64,000 nt of DNA from ENR-C20 sp942493145. Its GTDB lineage: Bacteria; Bacillota; Clostridia; Acetivibrionales; DTU013. Below the pieces are notes generated by a model. The model was not told the origin of the DNA and searched no databases. It saw nothing but the letters and a program-made list of their open reading frames with translations. Shown here piece after piece: positions 44,570 through 53,335 of the stretch. Numbering within the stretch: the first letter of the stretch is position 1; each line of letters starts with the position of its first letter. Both the position numbers and the translations under genes were made by a program. The DNA lies in NCBI GenBank assembly GCA_942493145.1, contig OW818679.1:3162001-3226000 (forward strand). Reading direction: 5' to 3'.

Positions 44570-45319
44570 ATATAGTTTTACTGCATTTTCAAAAAAATAT
44601 TTCTTAAATTCAGATGGAATCTGCTTGTTCGATATCACCTTTTTTGCCATTGTAAGTTCACCAAGTTTGGCAAAAGCAGTGAAGCCGAATTTTGAATAAT
44701 CTGCTACAGTGATTATTTCATTTGATATCTTCATTACTTCCTGGATGACCATCATTTCTTCATGGCTGTCTACAGTATAACCGGATTCAAAATTGACGCC
44801 CTTTACTCCAATGAATGCCTTGTTTATGTAGATGCTGTCGAGGGCACGGATTGCAAAGCCGCCGGTCATGATGGTCGTTGAATTTATTAAGTCTCCGCCG
44901 GTGACAATGACCTTTATCCCAGGGCTGTCTTTCAGCTCATATGCGATCATCATGTCATTTGTCACAACCGTAAGCTTTTTCCCAAGGATGTTTCGGGCAA
45001 TTTCCAGGCAGGTGGTACCTGGACTAAGATAGATGGCTTCGAAATTCTCTATCATTTGTGCGGCTATTTTACCGATCATTTTTTTATCATTTATATTGGT
45101 GTCTTCATTTTCAACCCGCTGTGGGTTCTGGTCGGATTCATCATTGATAACAGCCCCGCCATAGGTCTTAATCAGGAAACCTTCCTGCTCAAGCTTATCC
45201 AGGTCCCTCCTGATTGTAACTTCCGTAACGGAAAACAGTTTGCTCAGTTCAAAAACATCAACCCGTTTTTCCTTGTACAGAATCTCTTTAATTTTATTAA
45301 GTCTCTCGATGGCAAACAT
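44549..45319 (-). CDS. DeoR/GlpR-family transcriptional regulator
   Basis: 256 aa with AAGGGG before the ATG. The DeoR HTH is at about 6-55 (VDVFELSKLFSVTEVTIRRD and LEQEGFLIKTYGGAV). The C-terminal DeoRC effector domain contains YLSPGTTCLEIAR, VVTNDM, GGFAIRALDSIYINKAFIG-type segments and the final DYSKFG motif. DeoR-type regulators usually sense a phosphorylated sugar. It lies within the deoxysugar cluster and probably controls it through the 10-bp repeat arrays. Confidence 0.93.
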   Translation of the reverse strand: MFAIERLNKIKEILYKEKRVDVFELSKLFSVTEVTIRRDLDKLEQEGFLIKTYGGAVINDESDQNPQRVENEDTNINDKKMIGKIAAQMIENFEAIYLSPGTTCLEIARNILGKKLTVVTNDMMIAYELKDSPGIKVIVTGGDLINSTTIMTGGFAIRALDSIYINKAFIGVKGVNFESGYTVDSHEEMMVIQEVMKISNEIITVADYSKFGFTAFAKLGELTMAKKVISNKQIPSEFKKYFFENAVKLYTAFEFE

Positions 45320-45398
45320 TTATGGCCCCTTATATTTAATGGTTTGATCAGGTGAATCAATGATTTTTTATTTCCATAATTTACGATTATATCACAAT

Positions 45399-46901
45399 TT
45401 ACAGGATTGTATATGCAACTCCAAGCAGATCAGCCGTCTTTGCAAAAAGCGAAGCGTTATGTCCGATTGACATTGACAAATGATGGGTTGGAGCTTCCAT
45501 AAACCATCTGTCCATATATGCGTCGGGAAGGCAACTGAAACGGATATGAGTCTGCGTGTTTCCTATTGTAAGTATCTGCGCCTTTATAGCCTCTGCTTCG
45601 CTTATTATCATCCTGAGCCTGCCGTCAATGGTCTGGGTGATGCCCAGGTTTGTAACAGGCCCGGCTTTCACATTTGCCTCGACTGAAACACCACTGCCCT
45701 TCTTGCCGTGATATACACCCATGCCCCTTAATAATGGCTTACCCTCGGAGATTGATATGTGAAATGGACCATCATGTCCAAGTATGATCGTTCCTTCGTT
45801 ATAATCTACCGCAACTATTTCTGAAAAGCTTCCGCCGGTTCCCAGTATATCGCATATCTTCATTGCAAGAGCAGTCTTCAGGTCCCCTTCGCCAGAGCAT
45901 GGTATACCCGCCGCTGTAAGCAGTGAGTGCCCTACTATGAACCCGCTCTGCAGCCTTTCATAGTCATTGTCCATGGAACCATGGTAATAGTATGCCAGCG
46001 CATCCAGGTCGTATTCCCGTACCATCCGTTCCTGGGCGGCGGCTACCCTGCATGACCAGTCGAGCTGCTCCTGTGAAGGCTTTCTCGCTATAGGGTCGGA
46101 AGGAGAGTCACCGCTTATCTGGAAGAACTCCAAAAGCTGTCCCCTTTTAACTGCAACCTCTGCAGGTGTAACAGCCCTCAAGCTCCTATCCAGATCGCAC
46201 ATTTCCAGCAGTTCAAGATGAATGCCCATCTGTGATTGTGCCATGGTAAAGTCGCTATACATGTCAAGCATTCCACTGTAATTGTTTCCAAGGAAGCCAA
46301 AACGGCTATGCTGAAGTGTTCTTTTGACACCTGCCGCCAGCGACCATTGTCTTATTTCCTCCCATGCGCGTCTGGCTTCGGGTCTGTCTGCAGTATTTTC
46401 ATCCGTAACCGATATTGACGGGGTTTTATCCAAGCCAAGAAGTCCATTGATTACCCTGTATTTTATACCTGCCCTGTTGAAAGCATTGGTATATTCAGGC
46501 ACAGGACACGCGCCGCAATGAGCCAGCCATTCTCCTGTAGATGTTTCAGCATAGTTCATTCTGGCAGTAGGCTGTAGATTAAGTATTACAAGAGGCGCCT
46601 TGCATATCTGATGTACCGGCAACACGCAAGAGCTTGTGACATAGGTGGCGGAGTGGCAGAAAACAAGATCCACGTTATTTGAATTCAACCATTCTCCAGC
46701 TGTTCTTGCCGATATTTCGTCATCTACCAGTCCAAAATTATATACTTCTCCATATTGAAGCAAATTTTTCTCAATGAATTTTCCATAGCCGGTCAATCTG
46801 TCCTTTAATCCTTCAAATTGGCTCCAGTAAGCCTTAAGGCCTACGGAATAAAGCCCAATACGGGCTCTTTTGATTTGTTTTAAAGGTTCAATCTTCCTCA
46901 T
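45399..46901 (-). CDS. L-fucose/L-arabinose isomerase family protein
   Basis: 500 aa with AGGGGGG before the ATG. The fold and length match the fucose/arabinose isomerase superfamily (segments LVFCHSATYVTSS, GRFGFLGNNYSGM-like RFGFLGNNYSGMLDMYSD, YYYHGSMDNDYERLQ and SGEGDLKTALAMKI). Such enzymes interconvert aldoses and ketoses using a divalent metal. The neighbours are of rhamnose type, so the substrate could be fucose, rhamnose or another deoxysugar. First gene of the cluster; a decamer repeat array lies 70-100 bp upstream. Confidence 0.82.
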   Translation of the reverse strand: MRKIEPLKQIKRARIGLYSVGLKAYWSQFEGLKDRLTGYGKFIEKNLLQYGEVYNFGLVDDEISARTAGEWLNSNNVDLVFCHSATYVTSSCVLPVHQICKAPLVILNLQPTARMNYAETSTGEWLAHCGACPVPEYTNAFNRAGIKYRVINGLLGLDKTPSISVTDENTADRPEARRAWEEIRQWSLAAGVKRTLQHSRFGFLGNNYSGMLDMYSDFTMAQSQMGIHLELLEMCDLDRSLRAVTPAEVAVKRGQLLEFFQISGDSPSDPIARKPSQEQLDWSCRVAAAQERMVREYDLDALAYYYHGSMDNDYERLQSGFIVGHSLLTAAGIPCSGEGDLKTALAMKICDILGTGGSFSEIVAVDYNEGTIILGHDGPFHISISEGKPLLRGMGVYHGKKGSGVSVEANVKAGPVTNLGITQTIDGRLRMIISEAEAIKAQILTIGNTQTHIRFSCLPDAYMDRWFMEAPTHHLSMSIGHNASLFAKTADLLGVAYTIL

Positions 46902-46970
46902 GGAACAGCCCCCCCCTTAAATTCTACAGGTTTCATACTAATATTATAATAATCAATAATGAAAAGCACA

Positions 46971-47003
46971 ATAACGAAAGCAAAAGAAAGCAAAAGAAAC
47001 ACG
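46971..47003 (-). promoter_or_regulatory. 10-bp repeat array before the isomerase gene
   Basis: Minus-strand decamers GTTTCTTTTG, CTTTCTTTTG and CTTTCGTTAT in tandem, preceded by CGT. The core TTTCTTTT resembles the TGTTCTTTT units at 42841-42860 and known DeoR-family half-sites of the CTTTCGTTTC kind. Candidate DeoR binding array. Confidence 0.5.
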
Positions 47004-47178
47004 TTTCCTCAAATTCACTTTTAGTCTACAAATATCATAAAATAAGTATTTCAAAAGGATTTTCATGTTATTTGTCGAATATTATTTAAAAAGATATAAG
47101 CTAAAAGAAATTTTTTTAAATAAGCTCACAGAATATATATTAATAATTAAGCAGTTTATGAGGGAGGTATTATAACTA

Positions 47179-48924
47179 ATGAAAAAAGCCAGGTTAAAAA
47201 AGGAAAGAAGAATAAGAAAGCTCAATATCAGACCGACAATTAAAATGAAGCTTATACTTATGCTGGCAGTGTCTGTAATTATTTCGCTGATAATAACAAT
47301 AATCTCTATTACTACCATGAATCAAATGAGCAGGATACATAATGACAGCAATACCAGGGCTGAACTATCTCTGTCAGTCGTTGAGCTTTCGAATTATTCC
47401 GACCAGCTTTACAGGCTCATTGCAAATTCAATTTTGGACGGCATGGTTGACCAGGCCAACTGGGAAAGTTTGAAGTCAGGCATTTATGAATCAGAAGACA
47501 AGCTCATTGCAATGGAATTGTCTGAGGAAGAAGAGACAACAGCATTTGTTATAAAGCTTGGGATGGACAATCTCATTGCACTTTTTGAATATCAGGTTCT
47601 TCCTGTCATGGCAGAAACAGATTTTAAGGTTTCCGATCTTGGCTTGGCTAACCAGTGGATTAAAGAACAATTAGTGGAATTGAGGGTCAACTTCGATATT
47701 TTGAGTGTATCTCTTAAGGAATCCGCAGCCAGAGGGAATGATGAATATGTTAAGACAAATAGTAAATCCAGCTTAATTCAATTAGTAGTCTCTATTATAT
47801 CCTTTATAATACTGCTGACTCTTTGCCTTCTGATAATGCGGAGCATAACCCGCCCGCTCCGCAAGGCTGTAAATTCACTTAATACAGTCGCAAATGGAGA
47901 CCTTACAATAGAGATAACCAAAAAAGACAAGAGTAATGATGAAGTCGGAGACCTTATGCGATCCCTTGAAAACATGGTCGACAGCCTCAGGAACCTTATC
48001 ACCCAAAGTGTTGGGGCTGCAGGAAAGGTCGGTAGCCTGATAGGCGAGTCCAGTAATAATATAAACCTGTTACTAGAAGCGGTCGAAGATGTTTCCGCCA
48101 CGACAGAGGAGCTCTCTGCAGGTATGGAGGAAACAGCCGCTTCTACTGAAGAGATGTCCGCCACGTCAACAGAGATTGAAACTGCCATAGGCACAATTGC
48201 CTCCAAAGCACAGGAAGGTGCGCACAAAGCAACTGAAATACATACGAGGGCATCCAGCCTCAAGACAAATGCCATTTCCTCAAGAAACAGCGCAGTATCG
48301 GTATACAAGGAAAGCAACGTTAATCTTACAAAGGCAATTGAGAATTCCAATGCCGTAGGAAGAATAAACGAACTGACAAATGCGATACTCTCAATAGCAT
48401 CACAGACCAACCTGCTGGCGCTTAATGCAGCAATTGAAGCGGCAAGGGCCGGTGACGCCGGAAGAGGATTTGCAGTAGTAGCCGATGAGATCCGCAAGCT
48501 TTCAGAGGAATCAAGCAAGGCTGTCTCGGAAATCCAATCGGTGACAAACTCGGTAATATCAGCTGTTCAACAGCTTTCCAAACACTCCGGCAATGTCCTG
48601 GATTTCATTGATAAACAGGTCATTAAGGACTATGATACAATGGTCACCATAGGTGAGAATTACAGTAATGACGCCGATTATATAAATGACCTTGTCAGCG
48701 ATTTCAGCGCTACAACGGAAGAGTTAATGGCATCCATCCGGAATATGCTGAAAGCCATAACCGAAGTGGCTGCAGCAGCTAACGAAGGAGCTTCGGGCAC
48801 GGCAAACATAGCAGAAAAAACAGCTTTGGTCGTCGAAAAAGCAAATGAGGTTTCCAGACTTTCTGAAGAGTCGAGGGAAAGCTCGGAATCACTCCTTAGG
48901 ATGACAGAAGTCTTCAAAATGTAA
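47179..48924 (+). CDS. Membrane-bound methyl-accepting chemotaxis protein
   Basis: 581 aa. Helix 1 at about 27-48, an extracellular helical sensor, helix 2 at about 198-218, a HAMP domain (SITRPLRKAVNSLNTVANGDL) and a full signalling domain (QTNLLALNAAIEAARAGDAG). The segment DVSATTEELSAGMEETAAST is shared with the receptor at 9981-11726. It is divergent from the isomerase gene, so it might sense the same sugar; this is positional inference only. Confidence 0.93.
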   Translation: MKKARLKKERRIRKLNIRPTIKMKLILMLAVSVIISLIITIISITTMNQMSRIHNDSNTRAELSLSVVELSNYSDQLYRLIANSILDGMVDQANWESLKSGIYESEDKLIAMELSEEEETTAFVIKLGMDNLIALFEYQVLPVMAETDFKVSDLGLANQWIKEQLVELRVNFDILSVSLKESAARGNDEYVKTNSKSSLIQLVVSIISFIILLTLCLLIMRSITRPLRKAVNSLNTVANGDLTIEITKKDKSNDEVGDLMRSLENMVDSLRNLITQSVGAAGKVGSLIGESSNNINLLLEAVEDVSATTEELSAGMEETAASTEEMSATSTEIETAIGTIASKAQEGAHKATEIHTRASSLKTNAISSRNSAVSVYKESNVNLTKAIENSNAVGRINELTNAILSIASQTNLLALNAAIEAARAGDAGRGFAVVADEIRKLSEESSKAVSEIQSVTNSVISAVQQLSKHSGNVLDFIDKQVIKDYDTMVTIGENYSNDADYINDLVSDFSATTEELMASIRNMLKAITEVAAAANEGASGTANIAEKTALVVEKANEVSRLSEESRESSESLLRMTEVFKM

Positions 48925-48930
48925 TATGTA

Positions 48931-48984
48931 AGGGGACACATCCCTGGTGTGGAGTTCGGCTTCACGACAGGAGAAGTGTCCCCT
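48931..48984. repeat. Hairpin repeat of the GGGACACATC family
   Basis: AGGGGACAC (48931-48939) pairs with GTGTCCCCT (48976-48984) around an imperfectly paired interior. Two related units lie at 61779-61896. The element sits between the chemoreceptor and radical SAM genes. Confidence 0.8.
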
Positions 48985-49010
48985 CAATAAAATAAAAGGA
49001 AGATACTTTA

Positions 49011-49874
49011 ATGTACGAGCAGCCCATATACAGACCTCCGAGCGAGGCTTACAGCCTGATTCTTCAGTTGACATCAGGCTGTTCTTATAACAAATGCACT
49101 TTCTGTGCCATGTACAAAGATAAACAGTTCCATGTGAAATCCTTTGAGGAAATGGAGAGACATATTGCATGGGCAAAAAAACTGGATTCTGATCCGGAGA
49201 GGATATTTCTTGCGGACGGCAATTTTATGTGTATCTCTACAGGTAAGATTCTGATGGTTTTGGAAATGGTCAAGTCACGTTTTCCTTCAGTAAAAAAGAT
49301 ATCATCCTATGCTGGCCCACTGGATCTGCTGGGGAAGAGCGATTCAGACCTGGCCCTCATAAAGGCGGCAGGTTTGGATTTGATTTATCTTGGAGTTGAA
49401 AGCGGCTCGGATGAAGTCTTGAAAGCAGTAAACAAAGGCGTTACTGCAGAAGAAATGATCACGGCAGGCAGAAAAGCCAAAAACGCAGGCTTCACCTTGT
49501 CCTGCATGATTATCTCAGGTCTTGGAGGCCAAAGACTGTTTGAAGATCACGCCATCCAATCAGGAAAAGTGATTTCCGCCATCAACCCTGACTATTTCGC
49601 GCTGCTTACACTAATGATCACTGAAGATGCTCCCCTTGCAGACCAGTTGCGCAAAGGGAGCTTTGAGCTGCTGACACCTGACGAAATAATGCTTGAACTA
49701 AAGTTGATGCTTGAGAATACCAATCTTGAAAATTGTGTTTTCAGGGCTAACCATGCCTCAAACTACCTTAATCTCAAGGGCGTTTTGAACAGGGACAGGG
49801 AGTCCTTCCTAAAAACCATCGATTCAGCAATATCTTCAAAAAGCTTCAAACCGGAGTCATGGAGAGGTCTATGA
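49011..49874 (+). CDS. Radical SAM protein
   Basis: 287 aa with AAAGGAAG before the ATG. The iron-sulfur motif is GCSYNKCTFC, i.e. C-x4-C-x2-C, one residue longer in the first gap than the classical CxxxCxxC; this variant occurs in a known COG1032-type branch. A glycine-rich SAM-contact segment (YLGVESGSDEVL) follows. There is no B12-binding domain. Reaction unknown. The gene is convergent with the AAA+/RyR-like gene. Confidence 0.88.
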   Translation: MYEQPIYRPPSEAYSLILQLTSGCSYNKCTFCAMYKDKQFHVKSFEEMERHIAWAKKLDSDPERIFLADGNFMCISTGKILMVLEMVKSRFPSVKKISSYAGPLDLLGKSDSDLALIKAAGLDLIYLGVESGSDEVLKAVNKGVTAEEMITAGRKAKNAGFTLSCMIISGLGGQRLFEDHAIQSGKVISAINPDYFALLTLMITEDAPLADQLRKGSFELLTPDEIMLELKLMLENTNLENCVFRANHASNYLNLKGVLNRDRESFLKTIDSAISSKSFKPESWRGL

Positions 49875-49903
49875 CTCCTTCTTCAAGGTTTGGCAACGGA
49901 GTT

Positions 49904-52474
49904 CTATTCAATATCACATTCACTGATGAACTTAAGCCTCTCAATCCTGAAACTTGAATCAGCAAGTATTCCCGTCCACAGTCCGATCATATTATATACT
50001 TGTTTTTTCTTTTCAACTCTTAAGAATAGCCATGGAACCATATCAGGATCAGTTTTCGCTGACAGGTCCAGTATATCCCCGTATTTCCAACCTACGTCCT
50101 TCTTATGGCTGAACCGGCGTTTATATTCATATTGTGCCAGTTCTTCTACTTCCGCCTCGGAAAACATAATCACTTCAGGCTTTTCATTGACATATATCAC
50201 ATCATATTGAATTTTCAAAAGAGCATCAGGAATCCTCTTCACCTGGCTCCTGTAAAATTCTTTTATCTCTGCTTCAGCATCTTCCCAGGATGTTGACGAT
50301 GAATCCACCATTTCCAGTTCACTTTCGGGAAGTAATAGAAATTTATTCCGGAGATTAGCCGCAAGAGCATCAATTTTTTCACTGAAAAAAGCATCATGCA
50401 TCATATGACGCAAAAACTGGTCTTCATCCACATGAAGCCTTAGCTGGTCACTGGATGGCAAATGGGACTGTTCCCATTTCTTTGCCTTATTCAGCATACT
50501 CATCTCCATTATCGCTTCCATTGACCTTGCTTCATGCTTGAATTTCGGCACCTTAAGCAATGCCCTCAGCACTCCGTTGTCTATCTGTGCTTCACCCTTT
50601 TCATTGACCAGGTGTGGAGCTTTGCGGTCAATCAATGACCGTAGCAGCATCGCCCTTCTTATTATGAAAAGCTGGTCAGCCTTATTAGATGTAGGATTCG
50701 GCCCAAGTATGTCAACATATCCTCTCAGACGGCTTACAAAGTCAGGCCCTTTGGCTGATCTAAACTCTTTGAAGAATAGTTTTCTCTCATCATCATCATC
50801 AAGTTTCTCTCCACAAAATTCATTAAATGAACTGCTTGTACCCCCTGCAAATACAAAAATGGCTTTCCCGATAGGGTGCACCGAATCCTCCTCCCTGAAT
50901 ACACCATCCTGCATGGGGGCCAAAAAATATTTAAGCCATCCCAACTTGCCCTCAAATGAGCTGTCGAACTCGTCAAATATTATCAGGGGTAACCTACCTT
51001 CCAGAGTAAGGTCTCTTGCCCTGTGGAAAGCCTTCACAAGGTCGTTTGGGCTTCGGAACTGAGACAGGTTGAAATTCAGTTTTCTTATCAATTCCGGCGC
51101 AATGCTGGATGCAACTTCGGTGACTCCAAAAGACTTGCCCGAACCAGGTGTTCCAAATACGGCTATCGATAATGGCCGTACATAGTTTCGTGAAACTACA
51201 TATTCAGTTATAAGGTTTTTTATACTCCTGTAGCTTTCAATTTCAGTCCTGTCAACGGTTTTAAGCTGCCCGAACCTTGCTGTCGGAATATATTTCAAAG
51301 CTTTCTCCTCACCGTTCTTTACTATATCATAAGCAATCTCAGCCAGATTAGCGGAGCTTTTTTCCTTCAAAATGTACCATTGTTCCTGACAGTCCTTATT
51401 TATCAAATCATATATCTTAACATCCTGAACATGGTCCTTTAGTATGATATCATCCCTGTTCTGCTCAAAAATAGATGCGTTGGGGAATACATACCTGTCA
51501 GCATCTTCTCCGAAACCTTCTACGAAGTATTTTTTGGCTGCAACCATACCTTCGCGGATACCTTCATCTATGAGAACCGAAATGTCCTCTGCACCACCTG
51601 TGATGCTCTTTGCAAGACCTGCTACGAAACATGATGTAAGCCCATACATCTTTCCAAGACTTTCTTTCACAAACCCACCCTCAAATTCATAGGGTAGAAA
51701 ATATAGCCGGGATTCGGGCACACCATCATTTTTATAATATATGACGCCCTCAAGTCCAAAAGGTACTATCAGATGCCTGCAGTGCGCCAGAAACGAGAGG
51801 TTCGGATTATTGCTCAACTGCCATGTAAAATCAAGCGCGGTCCTCTCCCAGGAAATGCTTTTGCTTATGTTGACTCCTTTTGAGCGCATATCTTCACCAT
51901 TAATTACCACAATAGTACTATCTATATGATATCTGTCCAGGTGCTGCCACAAATCACTTGCTCCAATGGGATTATTCATCTTGTACAGCACTGTGGGTTT
52001 CTTTTCAGAATTGCGTAAGGCGAGTGGCCAAAATCTTTTGTTATTATTGAAACCGTTATTTTCATCATCTATAATTACAAAATCCGCATCAACGTCATCT
52101 TTTTCTACAGCCAGGAGTGCAGACCTGCCACCGGTAAGTCCAGTAAAGCCAAGGTAATTTCTTACCCTCAATACAGTGTTTCCATGTGGTTCATCAGAAG
52201 AGTAAGGGAAAAGGTCCAATTCAGCTGTAGACCTTAATATTGTAGTTGTTGAGTGAGCTTCCACATCGCTTAATTCAGGTGAAATAACCGGTATGCCTGT
52301 TGCTTGTTTTATCAGTTCAGCCAACAGCAATGCTCCTCCCGGTTTTGACAATCTGTGCAGGTAGTTGTGAGTCTGCCAGTTGACCCCCTCGGTATTGGGT
52401 GGGTTGGTGACCCAGTGAAGCGTATTTATGCAAATATCTCCTGATACGACAATTTTCAAATCTTTTATATTCAT
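49904..52474 (-). CDS. Ribokinase-like / AAA+ / RyR-like three-domain protein
   Basis: 856 aa, AAGGAG upstream of the ATG. Residues 5-330 resemble a PfkB/ribokinase fold: VVSGDICIN at the start and SCFVAGLAKSITGG where kinases have GAGDAFVAGL; the catalytic Asp motif is replaced (GLTS), so kinase activity is doubtful. Residues about 405-620 are an AAA+ ATPase: Walker A GTPGSGKS (441-448), Walker B LIIFDE (497-502), and SRLRG near 581-585 as possible arginine finger. Residues about 778-832 resemble a RyR domain (GWKYGDILDLSAKTDPDMVPW). RyR domains are linked to nucleotide-derived signalling and conflict systems. No partner gene is adjacent. Function is inferred only. Confidence 0.72.
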   Translation of the reverse strand: MNIKDLKIVVSGDICINTLHWVTNPPNTEGVNWQTHNYLHRLSKPGGALLLAELIKQATGIPVISPELSDVEAHSTTTILRSTAELDLFPYSSDEPHGNTVLRVRNYLGFTGLTGGRSALLAVEKDDVDADFVIIDDENNGFNNNKRFWPLALRNSEKKPTVLYKMNNPIGASDLWQHLDRYHIDSTIVVINGEDMRSKGVNISKSISWERTALDFTWQLSNNPNLSFLAHCRHLIVPFGLEGVIYYKNDGVPESRLYFLPYEFEGGFVKESLGKMYGLTSCFVAGLAKSITGGAEDISVLIDEGIREGMVAAKKYFVEGFGEDADRYVFPNASIFEQNRDDIILKDHVQDVKIYDLINKDCQEQWYILKEKSSANLAEIAYDIVKNGEEKALKYIPTARFGQLKTVDRTEIESYRSIKNLITEYVVSRNYVRPLSIAVFGTPGSGKSFGVTEVASSIAPELIRKLNFNLSQFRSPNDLVKAFHRARDLTLEGRLPLIIFDEFDSSFEGKLGWLKYFLAPMQDGVFREEDSVHPIGKAIFVFAGGTSSSFNEFCGEKLDDDDERKLFFKEFRSAKGPDFVSRLRGYVDILGPNPTSNKADQLFIIRRAMLLRSLIDRKAPHLVNEKGEAQIDNGVLRALLKVPKFKHEARSMEAIMEMSMLNKAKKWEQSHLPSSDQLRLHVDEDQFLRHMMHDAFFSEKIDALAANLRNKFLLLPESELEMVDSSSTSWEDAEAEIKEFYRSQVKRIPDALLKIQYDVIYVNEKPEVIMFSEAEVEELAQYEYKRRFSHKKDVGWKYGDILDLSAKTDPDMVPWLFLRVEKKKQVYNMIGLWTGILADSSFRIERLKFISECDIE

Positions 52475-52661
52475 AAGTTAGTTCTCCTTATTTGTAATTC
52501 TAATTTTAATAAAGTGCACACATTTAATTTATATACTATTTCAATTATGATACCGCAATGATACCGGGTTTTCAATGATTCATACTTACCCCGATTATTA
52601 TTATTTAAATCTGGATAAGCTAGAACTGTCTAACTATCTCATATTAAACGGAGGGGCAATA

Positions 52662-53267
52662 ATGAGCAAAGTCCTTTATATCAAAGCTAATTGCAAACCA
52701 GTGGAGGCGTCAAGGACATTCAGGATAGCCGGAAGCTTTATTGAAGCTTATAAGCAAAAACATCCCGATGATGAAATTATCACCCTGGACCTCTACAAGG
52801 AGAATATAAGGTTTTTAACAGCTGAAGACCTTTCTGCCGTATTCGAACCAAAAACAGACGAGAGTCGGAACCATCCGATTCTCAAATACACCTATCAATT
52901 TGCAGAAGCAGACAAATATGTATTTGCGGAGCCCATGTGGAATCTTGGCGTTCCAGCGATACTTAAGGCTTATATAGATTATATCACAGTCACAGGCATC
53001 ACCTTCAAGTATACCGAACACGGTGCTGCAGGACTGCTTACAGGCAAGAAGGCCGTTAATATCGTTACAAGGGGCGGAGATTACACCTCAGAACCAATGA
53101 GCGACTATGAAATGGGCGAAAGATACCTGCGTACAATATTAGGATTTTTAGGAGTAACCGACTTTGTAACTATCTCTGCCGACAGGCTGGACATAATCGG
53201 GGAGGATGTTGAGGCAATAGTCGGAAAGGCTGTCAAAGAGGCAGAGTCAGCTGCCGCAGCATTTTGA
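52662..53267 (+). CDS. azoR: FMN-dependent NADH-azoreductase
   Basis: 201 aa from the ATG at 52662 (CGGAGGGG upstream). Flavodoxin-like fold with the AzoR pattern: SRTFRIAGSFIEAY, FAEPMWNLGVPAILKAYIDY (FMN-binding loop PMWN) and the second loop RGGDYTSEPM. It reduces quinones and azo compounds with NADH. The gene is divergent from the AAA+ gene and is followed by a long hairpin. Confidence 0.93.
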   Translation: MSKVLYIKANCKPVEASRTFRIAGSFIEAYKQKHPDDEIITLDLYKENIRFLTAEDLSAVFEPKTDESRNHPILKYTYQFAEADKYVFAEPMWNLGVPAILKAYIDYITVTGITFKYTEHGAAGLLTGKKAVNIVTRGGDYTSEPMSDYEMGERYLRTILGFLGVTDFVTISADRLDIIGEDVEAIVGKAVKEAESAAAAF

Positions 53268-53281
53268 CCCATATAATAACC

Positions 53282-53318
53282 ATATAAAGGCATTGCACCT
53301 AACACAATGCCTTTATAT
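53282..53318. terminator. Bidirectional hairpin between convergent genes
   Basis: 14-bp perfect stem ATATAAAGGCATTG / CAATGCCTTTATAT with a nine-base loop. No strong T tract follows on either side, but its position between the azoreductase and the convergent propeller gene suits a terminator. Confidence 0.65.
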
Positions 53319-53335
53319 AACGAAATATTGGAGAA

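Noticed and set aside
44354..44575. Plus-strand ORF encoding an eight-residue repeat
   Set aside because: The repetition merely reflects the 24-bp DNA repeat; the frame is antisense to the ATPase and deoR genes and has no ribosome site.
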